A stretch of 42,742 nucleotides of DNA from an uncultured Eubacteriales bacterium (lineage in GTDB: Bacteria; Bacillota; Clostridia; Christensenellales; Aristaeellaceae), in NCBI GenBank assembly GCA_902798105.1, contig CADBVG010000003.1, positions 22,211 through 64,952 of the forward strand, given 5' to 3'. Shown one piece after another: positions 23,999 to 31,496 of the stretch (within the stretch, counting starts at the first letter, position 1; each line of letters starts with the position of its first letter). Under the pieces are notes generated by a model that was not told the origin of the DNA, searched no databases, and worked only from the letters and a program-made list of their open reading frames with translations. Made by a program: the position numbers and the translations under genes.

Positions 23999-24451
23999 AT
24001 GCCTGTGTCCAACCATGCCGAGTTGGCCAAACGCCTTTTCCTGGAGGGCTACAACTGCTCCCAGGCGGTGTTTTGCGCCTTTTGCGACGTAACGGGGCTT
24101 GAAATGGGCGCCGCGGCGCGAATGGCCTCGTCCTTCGGGGGCGGGCTGGGGCGGCTGCGGGAGGTCTGCGGCACCGTCAGCGGGGCCGCGCTGGTACTGG
24201 GCATGGTTCGGGGCTATTCCGATCCGAAGGATTACCCCGCAAAGAAGGCCCACTACGCCCTCGTGCAGGAATTCGCCCGGCGATTCCGGGAGGCAAACGG
24301 CAGCATTGTCTGCCGCGAGCTGCTCAGGGGCACCGGCGCCACAGCGGGCGGCGCGCCGGAGGCGCGGACGGCGGAATACTACAGCAAGCGCCCCTGTCCC
24401 AACCTGGCCTATAGCGCGGCGGAGATACTGGATGAGATGCTGGAATTGTAG
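23999..24451 (+). CDS. C_GCAxxG_C_C family redox-type protein
   Basis: A 150-aa protein of a family defined by spaced cysteines. All are present: C20 in NCSQAV, C57 in the VCGTVSGA version of the GCAxxG motif, C105 in SIVCRELL, and C133 in KRPCPN. The family is thought to be redox active or to bind a cofactor and often sits near electron-transfer or selenium/sulfur genes; the reaction is not established. No signal peptide was seen. Start: ATG at 23999, just two bases after GGAAG; a GTG at 24005 has better spacing, so the N-terminus may be two residues shorter. It is divergent from the GGGtGRT/scaffold operon across a 254-bp spacer. Confidence 0.85.
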   Translation: MPVSNHAELAKRLFLEGYNCSQAVFCAFCDVTGLEMGAAARMASSFGGGLGRLREVCGTVSGAALVLGMVRGYSDPKDYPAKKAHYALVQEFARRFREANGSIVCRELLRGTGATAGGAPEARTAEYYSKRPCPNLAYSAAEILDEMLEL

Positions 24452-24562
24452 CGGCGGCCCCATCCATGCGCGGGAAGCGCGCACGATTTCGTTTTGCCGC
24501 CACGATGGCGGCACATGCCGATACATATTATCGCCTCACTGAGCGTTTCATGCCCAAATCAA

Positions 24563-24636
24563 ACAGGTCCTTCGCCCTGCTCAGGATGACAACGACTCTA
24601 TCAGATGTGTCATCCTGAACAAAGTGAAGGACCTGT
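24563..24636. repeat. Imperfect inverted repeat, 29-bp arms
   Basis: The arms ACAGGTCCTTC...TCAGGATGACA (24563-24591) and its complement (24608-24636) match over both 11-bp ends with a diverged centre. The GTCATCCTGA...GAAGGACCTG core is a type of intergenic repeat seen in many bacterial genomes. It lies in a 237-bp gene-free stretch that begins with GTAGCGGCGGC. Confidence 0.7.
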
Positions 24637-24688
24637 CCATTGCAGATGCAAACGACATGCCATAGCAGGCAGTCAACGCAATCGGCTT

Positions 24689-25804
24689 CTACCCCAATTC
24701 CCGCTCGCACAGCGCCAGCGCCGCGGCGACGGTCTGGTCCATGTCGTAGTATTTATACTCGCCCAGACGACCGCCGAAGATCACGCTGTCCTCCGCGTCG
24801 GCCAGCGCCTTGTATTGCTGGTACAGCGCGCCGTTCTTGGCATCGTTGACGGGATAGTAGGGCTCGTCCCCCGGCTTCCACTCGCTGCTGTACTCCCGGC
24901 TGATGACGGTCTTCGGAAGGTCATTGCCCTCGGCGTCCCTGCCGAACTCAAACCACTTGTGCTCGATGATGCGGGTCCAGGGTGTCTCGCGGTCGGTGTA
25001 GTTCACAGCGGCGTTGCCCTGGAAGTTGGGAATGTCCAGCAGCTCCGTCTCGAAGCGCACGGAGCGGTACTCCAGCGCACCCAGCCTGAAATCAAAGTAG
25101 GCGTCGATAGGACCGGTATAGACCACCTTGGCGGCCAGCGCGTCCAGGTCAGCCTTGTTTTCCAGGTAGTCGCAGTCCAGGCGCACCTCGACACCTGCCA
25201 GCAGGTTTTCCACCAGCTTCGTGTAGCCGCCGATGGGAATGCCCTGGTAGAGCGCGTTGAAATAGTTGTTGTCGAAGGTCAGCCGCACGGGCAGTCGGCG
25301 GATGATGAAGGCGGGCAGGTCCTTGCAGTCCCTCTCCCACTGCTTTTCGGTGTAGCCCTTCACCAGCTTTTCAAAGATGTCGCGGCCCACCATGCTGATG
25401 GCCTGCTCCTCCAGGTTTTTCGGCTCGCCGGTGATCTCCCGGCGCTGGGCGTCGATCTTCGCCTTCGCTTCCTCGGGCGTTACAACACCCCACATTTTGT
25501 TGAACGTGTACATGTTGAAGGGCAGCGAGTACAGCTCGCCCTTGTAATTCGCCACGGGACTGTTGGTGAAGCGGTTGAAATCGGCAAAGCGGTTCACGTA
25601 GTCCCAGACACGTCTGTCGTTGGTATGGAAGATGTGGGCGCCGTACTTGTGGACGTGGATGCCTTCGATATCCTCGGTGTAGATGTTGCCTGCGATGTTG
25701 GGCCGCTTGTCAATCACCAACACCCTTTTGCCTGCGTCCGCCGCCTGGCGGGCAAACGTCGCGCCGAAGAGTCCTGAACCCACGATCAGGTAATCATATT
25801 TCAC
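24689..25804 (-). CDS. glf: UDP-galactopyranose mutase
   Basis: A flavoenzyme of 371 aa that converts UDP-galactopyranose to UDP-galactofuranose, the donor for Galf glycans. It has the FAD-binding YDYLIVGSGLFGATFARQA at the start, VIDKRPNIAGN, the HKYGAHIFHTND active-site stretch, GYTEKQW, and the C-terminal GGRLGEYKYYDMDQTV motif. The length is typical. The GTG at 25804 overlaps the TGA of the upstream glycosyltransferase (GTGA), with GGGAGG ahead; the longer open frame is within that gene. It is the last gene of a five-gene cluster, so Galf is made where it is used. No terminator is seen downstream, only the 24563-24636 repeat. Confidence 0.95.
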   Translation of the reverse strand: MKYDYLIVGSGLFGATFARQAADAGKRVLVIDKRPNIAGNIYTEDIEGIHVHKYGAHIFHTNDRRVWDYVNRFADFNRFTNSPVANYKGELYSLPFNMYTFNKMWGVVTPEEAKAKIDAQRREITGEPKNLEEQAISMVGRDIFEKLVKGYTEKQWERDCKDLPAFIIRRLPVRLTFDNNYFNALYQGIPIGGYTKLVENLLAGVEVRLDCDYLENKADLDALAAKVVYTGPIDAYFDFRLGALEYRSVRFETELLDIPNFQGNAAVNYTDRETPWTRIIEHKWFEFGRDAEGNDLPKTVISREYSSEWKPGDEPYYPVNDAKNGALYQQYKALADAEDSVIFGGRLGEYKYYDMDQTVAAALALCERELG

Positions 25805-26574
25805 GAATGTCCCTCCCTCTGTTGCCATTTGAATCTCATACCATTGGTGATGTCCCGCCTCAGGTAGGTCAGGTGGTCCTTCCGGGTGTATTCGGTGCTG
25901 ACCACCGGCAGGTACTTTGCCGAAAGGCGGTTATGCAATATCCAGACATTCAACAGCCTCTCCGACAGGAAGCCGTACAGCCGCTTCTGGTAGATGTTCG
26001 CGTTGGTCAGGTCCACCTGGTCCTCCAGTCTGAACAGGACGGGAAAAAGCCAAGCGCAGTAGTCATCATACAGCGCCTGTCGGCAGAACAACATATTGTA
26101 CTGGGCCGCCCTGTTGCCCGCGAAGAATGTCCGGAATGCGTCCATGTATTCAGGGCTGAGCGCCTCCAGGCCGGCCTCCAGCTTGTCGAAGGTCTCCGGA
26201 GCGCAGCAATCCATCAGCAGCTGCTCACGGGCATTGACATGGTACACCGCGGGCTTCGCCACCAGTATGTCCCGCCCGTCCAGCATGTAGACCAGCGCGT
26301 CGTAGCTGAGTATATCCTCCACGCGGCTGCTGAGGGCCCGCCGTCCAAAGTAGCGCCGGTAGTGGGCCAGTCCCTTGTAGGGGTCATCGTTGTTCTTCCA
26401 GACCCAGTACATCGCGGTCAGCTCACAGTAATTGGCGTTCTTGTCCGCGATGTTGTCGCCGGTATTATCGCGCAGGCAGCCGGGAAAGCTGTCCGCCGCG
26501 TCGCCCACCTGGATCGCCCGGTAGCCCTTCAGCTTCGGCAGGTCGACCCGCTTGTGGGTCACGATGTAGATCAC
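25801..26574 (-). CDS. DUF4422 family glycosyltransferase
   Basis: A 257-aa protein of the DUF4422 family found in capsule and exopolysaccharide clusters, probably a GT-A-like glycosyltransferase. Family features: MIYIVTHKR start, YRAIQVGDAA, a GDNIADKNANYCELTAMYWVWKN stretch, GLAHYRRYF, NMLFCRQALYDDYCAWLFPVL, and RLYGFLSERLLNVWI near the C-terminus. No membrane segment was seen. The donor sugar is unknown, although glf next to it makes UDP-Galf a candidate. It starts with GTG overlapping the TGA of the GT4 gene and ends overlapping the glf start by 4 bp. Confidence 0.85.
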   Translation of the reverse strand: MIYIVTHKRVDLPKLKGYRAIQVGDAADSFPGCLRDNTGDNIADKNANYCELTAMYWVWKNNDDPYKGLAHYRRYFGRRALSSRVEDILSYDALVYMLDGRDILVAKPAVYHVNAREQLLMDCCAPETFDKLEAGLEALSPEYMDAFRTFFAGNRAAQYNMLFCRQALYDDYCAWLFPVLFRLEDQVDLTNANIYQKRLYGFLSERLLNVWILHNRLSAKYLPVVSTEYTRKDHLTYLRRDITNGMRFKWQQREGHS

Positions 26575-27725
26575 TGTGCCCCACCCGCCTTTCTATCTGT
26601 CGCCGGCACGCCGTAAAGCGCCAGGAACGCCCGAATGGTGTCCTGTATGGTGAAGCCTGCCCTGCGGACCCTTTCACAGTCGTCGCTACGGTTCCAGCCG
26701 GGGCCCTCGGCCACGTCGCGCGCCGCCACACCCCACTTGTCAACGGCGTTTTCATCAATGGGCAGGAATCGCACGTGCTCCGTAATCCCCGCCTGTCGGG
26801 TGATGTGATCGGAAAACAGCACGGGCAGCCCCGCGGCCTGGGCTTCGACGCCCACAATCGGAAGTCCCTCAAACCGCGAAGGCAACGCGAACAGGTCCAT
26901 CGCCTGCATCAGCGAGCCGACGTCGTAGCTGGCCCCGTAGAAAATCACGTCCGCCACGATGCCGAGCTGTTCCGCCTGTGCGCGGGTCTGGTCGAACAGC
27001 ACGCCCTCGCCCACCAGGAGCAGTTTGGCATTGGGGACCCTGCTGCGCATGGCAGCGAAGGCTTCCAGCAGGTATTCGTGGTTCTTCTGGTAGGTAAAGC
27101 GCCCCACGTGGCCCACCACGAAGGTATCTTCCAGTCTCAGTTCCCGGCGCATCCGTGCCCGGACGGCGGGATCGCAGGCGAAGCGCTCCAGCTCGATGCC
27201 GTTCCGGATCATCACGACCCGGCGGGCATCCAGCCCGGGATACATCCACGCCGCGGCCATATCGGAGCACGCGGCGAAATCCGTAGCGGCGCGCAGCAGC
27301 GCGCGCTGGCACAGCTTGTGCAGCACGGCCTTCAACCGGCGCGATCCGCCATCCAGGCCTGCGGCATGGGAGTGCAGTACGATCTTCTTGACGCCCGCCC
27401 GGCGTGCGGCCCTGGCAAATATCAACAATAAATACGCCACATCCCCGTGGATGTGAACGCAGTCATAGCCGCCATTTTGCAGCAGCTTCAGTGTATTTTT
27501 GTAATAGGCGGAGGGCCGGGTCCATCGCGGGCCGGTCGTGCCCACATAGTACACGTCCGTGCCCAGGCGCTTCAGGGCTTCGACATTATTGGGGTTTTCA
27601 AACGCGGCTATGCAGGCAATATCCAGCTTCAGCCCCTCCGGCTTGTTGCGGATGACGCTGTTCACCAGGGCGTAAACGCCGCCCAGGCCCACATCGTCAA
27701 CGTTGACTTCCAGTACCTTCATCAT
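26571..27725 (-). CDS. Glycosyltransferase family 4 (EpsF-like)
   Basis: A 384-aa GT-B retaining glycosyltransferase. It has an N-terminal Rossmann half with GGVYALVNSVIRNKPEG, HIHGDVAYLLLIFARAARRAGVKKIVLHSHAAG and the CSDMAAAWMYPG segment. The C-terminal half carries VVGHVGRFTYQKNHEYLLEAFA, LLLVGEG and the nucleotide-sugar motif ALPSRFEGLPIVGVEAQAAGLPVL (the E-x7-E region). It is probably a cytoplasmic enzyme building a lipid-linked glycan. Start: the first of two adjacent ATGs at 27725, six bases after AGGAG. It lies 18 bp after the Galf-transferase-like gene and overlaps DUF4422 by 4 bp. Confidence 0.9.
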   Translation of the reverse strand: MMKVLEVNVDDVGLGGVYALVNSVIRNKPEGLKLDIACIAAFENPNNVEALKRLGTDVYYVGTTGPRWTRPSAYYKNTLKLLQNGGYDCVHIHGDVAYLLLIFARAARRAGVKKIVLHSHAAGLDGGSRRLKAVLHKLCQRALLRAATDFAACSDMAAAWMYPGLDARRVVMIRNGIELERFACDPAVRARMRRELRLEDTFVVGHVGRFTYQKNHEYLLEAFAAMRSRVPNAKLLLVGEGVLFDQTRAQAEQLGIVADVIFYGASYDVGSLMQAMDLFALPSRFEGLPIVGVEAQAAGLPVLFSDHITRQAGITEHVRFLPIDENAVDKWGVAARDVAEGPGWNRSDDCERVRRAGFTIQDTIRAFLALYGVPATDRKAGGAQ

Positions 27726-27743
27726 GACATGCTCCTGAGGGCA

Positions 27744-28649
27744 TTATTCAATGCGATGTATCGGCGGACGAAAGGACAGTCCCTCCCATGTGCCGCCGAA
27801 TATGACGCGAATGCGCTCCAGTTTTCGCCCGTCGGACCTGAGCAGCACCCGCAGTACATGCAGCGGCGTCCTGCACAGCAGCCGCGCCGCGCCCCGGATG
27901 CCCTCGCGCCGGTAGACGTAGACCTCATTGCGATAAGCCAGGCGGTAACGGGGGATGCGCTCCGGGGCGTCGGTGGAGATGTTGCCACCGTTGTTCGTTT
28001 CACAGCAGTGGACGGTTACGCTGTCCGTGATCACCCAGCAGGGGTAGCGCCGGGAGATGCGGCGAGTATACTCCAGATCGTCAGCCCAGATGAAGAACGC
28101 GCCGATGGGCAGGCCCACCTCCCGCACCACGCGCACGGGCACCAGCAACGATACGAAGGTCGCCGCGCCAGATGGGATGCGATCCTGTGAAAAATCGGTG
28201 ATGTTGCGCAGCTTCAAATCCCGCTGCACGTTCATCCGGCAGATGGATCCATCCGTCCACAGCGTCTTGCCGGACAGGTAGCCGAATTCGCCCAGCTCCC
28301 CCGCGGCGCGCATCAGCGCTTCCAGGGCCGTGGGCTCGGGCATGGAATCGTCGTCCATGATCCATGCGTATTCATAGTCCTGCTCCGACACGACCCGCAG
28401 GCCGTATTCAAAGCCGCCCGCGCCGCCGAGGTTGCTGCCCGTGTTTTCGTAGTGGACGCGGCCGTCGCGGACCATCGGGACGAGCATATCCCCGGTGCCG
28501 TCTGTGCTGGCGTTGTCGATGACCCAGATGTCCATATCCGGCTGGGTCTGCCGCAGCAGGCAGTCGATGCAGCGTGCCAGCAGTGCCCTTCGGTTATAGG
28601 TCACCACCACCGCCGCAATGCCCTTCGTCATGCCCTCATCCCGTTTCAC
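27744..28649 (-). CDS. Glycosyltransferase family 2, galactofuranosyltransferase-like
   Basis: An inverting GT-A enzyme of 301 aa. It has VVVTYNRRALLARCIDCLLRQT, VIDNASTDGT, the NTGSNLGGAGGFEYGL segment typical of Galf and related transferases, WIMDDDSMPE with the metal-binding DDD, and FFIWADDLEYTRRI with the catalytic-base region. UDP-Galf as donor is inferred from these motifs and glf in the same operon. The start is uncertain: GTG at 28649 overlaps the preceding stop (GTGA, as in two other junctions of this cluster) with AGGAAG five bases ahead; the ATG at 28631 (MTKGIAAVVV) is also plausible but has a close, weak site. Confidence 0.88.
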   Translation of the reverse strand: MKRDEGMTKGIAAVVVTYNRRALLARCIDCLLRQTQPDMDIWVIDNASTDGTGDMLVPMVRDGRVHYENTGSNLGGAGGFEYGLRVVSEQDYEYAWIMDDDSMPEPTALEALMRAAGELGEFGYLSGKTLWTDGSICRMNVQRDLKLRNITDFSQDRIPSGAATFVSLLVPVRVVREVGLPIGAFFIWADDLEYTRRISRRYPCWVITDSVTVHCCETNNGGNISTDAPERIPRYRLAYRNEVYVYRREGIRGAARLLCRTPLHVLRVLLRSDGRKLERIRVIFGGTWEGLSFRPPIHRIE

Positions 28650-29401
28650 GAAAACTTCCTGATACCAGAAATGCCCCAGCGCACCGTATTCAGGCACGCG
28701 GTCATAACATTGTGCTTCAGGTACTGCCGGTAAAAGTGATACTGCTTCGACACCAGCTTCAGCTTGTTGCCCGTGGTGCTGTTGGTCTGCACGCGGTAGC
28801 GGGCCAGGATCTGTGGGTTACCCCTGGCCTCCCCCTCCAGGCAAACGATGTCATACCAGTAGGCATAGTCGTCCCGGATCGAATGCAGCTCCTCGTGAAG
28901 ATACACCTTGCCGTGGGCTTTGGCGTCGTACAGTCCCGTCAGGCATCCGATGCGGTTCATCACCCGCATGTCCTTCGGCGTAATCCGCGGAAGCGGCACC
29001 GTGGGGTGCTGGATCTCCCGGCCATTTTCGTCGATGTGCCGGTAGGCGCTGCAGACGCAGATCGCCCCGGTCTGGCCCATGAACGCCAGCTGCTTTTCAA
29101 GAAAATCCGGCTCCCAGAGGTCGTCGGCGTCCAGCAGGGCGATGTAGCGTCCCCTGGCCCTGCGCATACCCGCGTTCCTGGCCCTGGCCGTACCCGCGTT
29201 TTGCTGGCGGATCAACTGCACCCGCCCGTCCCGGGCCGCGTAGCGCCCGGCAATCCGGGGCGTATCGTCCGAGGAGCCGTCGTCCACAATGATCATCTCC
29301 CATTGGGCATAGGTCTGGCCCAGCACCGACTCAATGGTATCGGCAAGAAAGCGCGCCCCATTAAAGCATGGCGTTATAATGGAAACCAGACCGTCAATCA
29401 C
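28646..29401 (-). CDS. Glycosyltransferase family 2
   Basis: A 251-aa GT-A glycosyltransferase. Motifs: LVSIITPCFNGARFLADTIESVLGQTY, IIVDDGSSDDTPRIAGRYAARDGRV, QQNAGTARARNAGMRRARGRYIALLDADDLWEP with the DAD metal site. The C-terminal half (DAKAHGKVYLHEELHSIRDDYAYWYDIV) resembles those of TuaG-type teichuronic acid and capsule transferases. The donor cannot be determined. The GTG at 29401 has GAGGAG nine bases upstream. It is the first gene of the Galf glycan cluster, with the promoter at 29473-29501. Confidence 0.9.
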   Translation of the reverse strand: MIDGLVSIITPCFNGARFLADTIESVLGQTYAQWEMIIVDDGSSDDTPRIAGRYAARDGRVQLIRQQNAGTARARNAGMRRARGRYIALLDADDLWEPDFLEKQLAFMGQTGAICVCSAYRHIDENGREIQHPTVPLPRITPKDMRVMNRIGCLTGLYDAKAHGKVYLHEELHSIRDDYAYWYDIVCLEGEARGNPQILARYRVQTNSTTGNKLKLVSKQYHFYRQYLKHNVMTACLNTVRWGISGIRKFS

Positions 29402-29472
29402 TGCTTACGTCTCCTCCGCGCGGATGCGCCGGAAAATATATCGTGCCATTTTAGGCACAATTCAACTCTTTA

Positions 29473-29501
29473 ATCCTATCATAGGCGATGAAAAATGTCA
29501 A
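29473..29501 (-). promoter_or_regulatory. Promoter of the glycosyltransferase-glf cluster
   Basis: Minus strand TTGACA (29496-29501) and TAGGAT (29473-29478), 17-bp spacer. Confidence 0.8.
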
Positions 29502-29520
29502 GAAAATATCCCGTGAGTGG

Positions 29521-29549
29521 TTCACAAACGGGCAAAAATAGGTTATAAT
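29521..29549 (+). promoter_or_regulatory. Rubrerythrin promoter
   Basis: TTCACA (29521-29526) and TATAAT (29544-29549), 17-bp spacer. Confidence 0.75.
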
Positions 29550-29600
29550 AGGTTCAGCTCAAAAGCAAATACGACCAACCGAATCAAGGAGGATGTATTC

Positions 29601-30146
29601 ATGAAGAAGTTTGTCTGTTCCGTCTGTGGCTATGTGTACGAGGGTGACGCCGCGCCCGAATTCTGTCCCGTCTGCAAGGCCCCCGCTGCCAAGTTCATCG
29701 AGCAGTCCGAGGAAATGACCTGGGCCGCCGAGCACGTGGTCGGCGTGGCCAAGGGCGCGCCCGAGGACATCATCGCCGATCTGCGCGCCAACTTCACCGG
29801 CGAATGCAGCGAGGTGGGCATGTACCTGGCCATGAGCCGCGTCGCCTATCGCGAAGGCTATCCCGAGATCGGCGAATACTGGAAGACCGCTGCCTTTGAA
29901 GAGGCCGAGCACGCCGCGAAGTTCGCCGAGCTGCTGGGCGAGGTGCTGACCGACAGCACCGAGAAGAACCTGAAAATGCGCGTGGAGGCCGAGAATGGCG
30001 CCACCGCCGGCAAGACCGACCTGGCCAAGCGCGCCAAAGCCCTGAACCTGGACGCCATCCACGACACCGTGCACGAGATGGCCCGCGACGAGGCCCGTCA
30101 CGGCAAGGCGTTCGCCGGACTGCTGAAGCGGTATTTCGGGAAGTAA
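29601..30146 (+). CDS. rbr: Reverse-type rubrerythrin (rubredoxin domain first), NADH peroxidase component
   Basis: A 181-aa non-heme diiron peroxidase that reduces hydrogen peroxide in anaerobes. Domain order is reversed compared with classical rubrerythrin: a rubredoxin-like FeCys4 domain comes first (C6, C9, C22, C25), then a four-helix diiron domain. Iron ligands are in [31 protein letters not shown] and [13 protein letters not shown]. This order is known for Clostridium revRbr/Rbr2-type proteins, which accept electrons from rubredoxin or NADH-rubredoxin reductase. Start: ATG at 29601 with AAGGAGG. It has its own promoter and terminator and is divergent from the glycan cluster. Confidence 0.95.
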   Translation: MKKFVCSVCGYVYEGDAAPEFCPVCKAPAAKFIEQSEEMTWAAEHVVGVAKGAPEDIIADLRANFTGECSEVGMYLAMSRVAYREGYPEIGEYWKTAAFEEAEHAAKFAELLGEVLTDSTEKNLKMRVEAENGATAGKTDLAKRAKALNLDAIHDTVHEMARDEARHGKAFAGLLKRYFGK

Positions 30147-30170
30147 GAATCGCGTAATCGCAAGGAATTT

Positions 30171-30209
30171 GAGGAGCGACTTCGAGAGGGGTCGCTCCTC
30201 TTTCTTTTA
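30171..30209 (+). terminator. Rubrerythrin terminator
   Basis: GAGGAGCGAC (30171-30180) pairs with GTCGCTCCTC (30191-30200), followed by TTTCTTTTAT. Confidence 0.9.
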
Positions 30210-30471
30210 TTCGGGGTTGAACCAATCTTATACTTTTCTGCTTCTGGCACGTTTTAAATGACGTTCACAAGAATACACCAACACCCAGATTGTTTTTCGC
30301 TGGATCTGTTTGATAATGGGTATATATTCAGTCCTGACACAGCTGCACCTTTTATGGCGGCCTGGAGGCCGCCGCTACGAACACCGTTCGTTGTAGCGGC
30401 GGCGTCTACACCGCCACGACTGAACAGTTACTGGAATTTTACGTTAATTTGCGAGTGAACTGAACAGTTAC
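30210..30471. repeat. Intergenic repeat zone with GCGGCGG stem and two ACTGAACAGTTAC copies
   Basis: No credible gene was seen. GCCGCCGCTAC (30368-30378) pairs with GTAGCGGCGGC (30393-30403) around a smaller GAAC/GTTC stem. The 13-mer ACTGAACAGTTAC occurs at 30419-30431 and again at 30459-30471, 40 bp apart. The second copy abuts the coding frame of the RHH gene. Confidence 0.6.
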
Positions 30472-30484
30472 CAAGGAAATAAGA

Positions 30485-30667
30485 ATAACGAAAAAGATAG
30501 CCCGCAGAGGCGAAGATGGGCACAAGGTTGTATCGGTTCGCATGAAAGATGAGACTATCGCCCGGCTGGATGAGCTTTCAGTAAAGACCAATCGCAGTCG
30601 GAACGAGCTTATCAATCTCCTGCTAGATGCCTCGCTTAACAATGTGACCGTAACAGAAGAAGTTTGA
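30485..30667 (+). CDS. Small ribbon-helix-helix (CopG/Arc-like) protein, start codon missing or non-standard
   Basis: A small gene reading TKKIARRGEDGHKVVSVRMK then DETIARLDELSVKTNRSRNELINLLLDA. The beta strand VVSVRMK, the helix ETIARLDELSVKTN and the turn NRSRNELI are those of CopG-type RHH DNA-binding proteins, which often start MxxKIAKRGEDG. The only ATG (30542) is inside the DNA-contacting strand and would leave 41 residues without it. The frame is open back to 30464 with no ATG, GTG or TTG. An AAGGA site at 30473 precedes ATA at 30485, so an ATA start is possible; alternatively the true start was lost when the ACTGAACAGTTAC repeat inserted next to it. It is an orphan with no toxin gene beside it. 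Confidence 0.55.
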   Translation: MTKKIARRGEDGHKVVSVRMKDETIARLDELSVKTNRSRNELINLLLDASLNNVTVTEEV

Positions 30668-30671
30668 TTGA

Positions 30672-30701
30672 CTATACCACCTGAAAAAAAGGGTGGTATA
30701 G
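30672..30701. repeat. 10-bp inverted repeat after the RHH gene
   Basis: CTATACCACC (30672-30681) and GGTGGTATAG (30692-30701) are a perfect pair around an A-rich loop. There is no T-tract on the plus strand, so it is either a weak terminator or a palindromic binding site for the neighbouring RHH protein. Confidence 0.6.
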
Positions 30702-30729
30702 CTATATATAGCAATTCCCCGGCATCCCA

Positions 30730-30758
30730 TTGTAATCCCGCCCGAAATATGGTAGAAT
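30730..30758 (+). promoter_or_regulatory. udk promoter
   Basis: TTGTAA (30730-30735) and TAGAAT (30753-30758), 17-bp spacer, 34 bp before the start codon. Confidence 0.7.
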
Positions 30759-30792
30759 ATACATGTCAACAACGATGCTGGAGGGATGGACC

Positions 30793-31410
30793 ATGCTGAT
30801 CATCGGTATCTGCGGCGCCAGCGGCAGCGGTAAATCCACGCTGGCCAAGGCGCTGGCTTCCCGCCTGGAGCGGCCCTGTGTTTACATCAAGCAGGATTCC
30901 TACTACAAGGATCACCCGGACATGACATATGACCAGCGCTGCCTGATCAACTACGACGAGCCGGAAATCTTCGAGCATGACGTGCTGCGGGACGACCTGG
31001 CCAGGCTGCGCCGGGGCGAATCCATCACCGCAAAGGAATACGACTACACCCAGCACCGGCGCTGCGACCCGGGCGTGCTGATCGAACCGGCGGACGTGGT
31101 GCTGCTGGAGGGCATACACGTGTTCTACGACCCCGAGGTGCGGGACCTGATGGACTTCAAGATCTTCGTTCAGGTGGACCCTGACGTGTGCCTGTTGCGC
31201 CGGGTTAAGCGGGACCTGCGGGACAGGGGCCGCACCATCGAGAGCATCTACGCCCAGTACCTGGCCACGGTCAAGCCGATGTACGAAAAGCACATCCGCA
31301 ACTACGTGGAATACGCCGACCTGATCGTCGCCCGGGGCGGCAAGAACGCCCGCATCGTGGACATACTGGCCCACTACATCAACTCCGGCATGATCGACCC
31401 AAAGGCGTGA
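30793..31410 (+). CDS. udk: Uridine kinase
   Basis: A 205-aa P-loop kinase that phosphorylates uridine and cytidine to UMP/CMP in pyrimidine salvage. It has Walker A GASGSGKS at 8-15, IKQDSYYKD with the catalytic aspartate, INYDEPEIFEHDVLRDDL, the EYDYTQHRR substrate loop, LLEGIHVFYDPEVRDLMDFKIFVQVDPD, and the lid segment RRVKRDLRDRGRTIESIYAQYLATVKPMYEKHI. The length is typical of bacterial enzymes. The ATG at 30793 is preceded by GGAGGG; the ORF above it (from 30763) begins at a promoter-proximal ATG without a ribosome binding site. Its own promoter and terminator make it monocistronic. Confidence 0.95.
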   Translation: MLIIGICGASGSGKSTLAKALASRLERPCVYIKQDSYYKDHPDMTYDQRCLINYDEPEIFEHDVLRDDLARLRRGESITAKEYDYTQHRRCDPGVLIEPADVVLLEGIHVFYDPEVRDLMDFKIFVQVDPDVCLLRRVKRDLRDRGRTIESIYAQYLATVKPMYEKHIRNYVEYADLIVARGGKNARIVDILAHYINSGMIDPKA

Positions 31411-31431
31411 CACAACATCTTTTCCCAGGAA

Positions 31432-31475
31432 AACAGACCGCCTTCTGCTCTTTCAAAAGCAGAAGACGGTCTGTT
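31432..31475. terminator. Terminator between udk and the surface protein
   Basis: AACAGACCG...CTTCTGCT pairs with AGCAGAAG...CGGTCTGTT with one mismatch (17 of 18 bp). It serves two convergent genes. The ACAGACC/GGTCTGT base is shared with the terminators at 21956 and 39585. Confidence 0.8.
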
Positions 31476-31496
31476 CATCTTTCCATGAACGTTGCT

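Noticed and set aside
24528-24710. A 60-codon minus-strand ORF downstream of glf
   Set aside because: It translates the inverted repeat at 24563-24636 and overlaps the end of glf.
30258-30458. A 66-codon plus-strand ORF upstream of udk
   Set aside because: It runs through the GCGGCGG stem and the ACTGAACAGTTAC repeat, with no ribosome binding site or homology.
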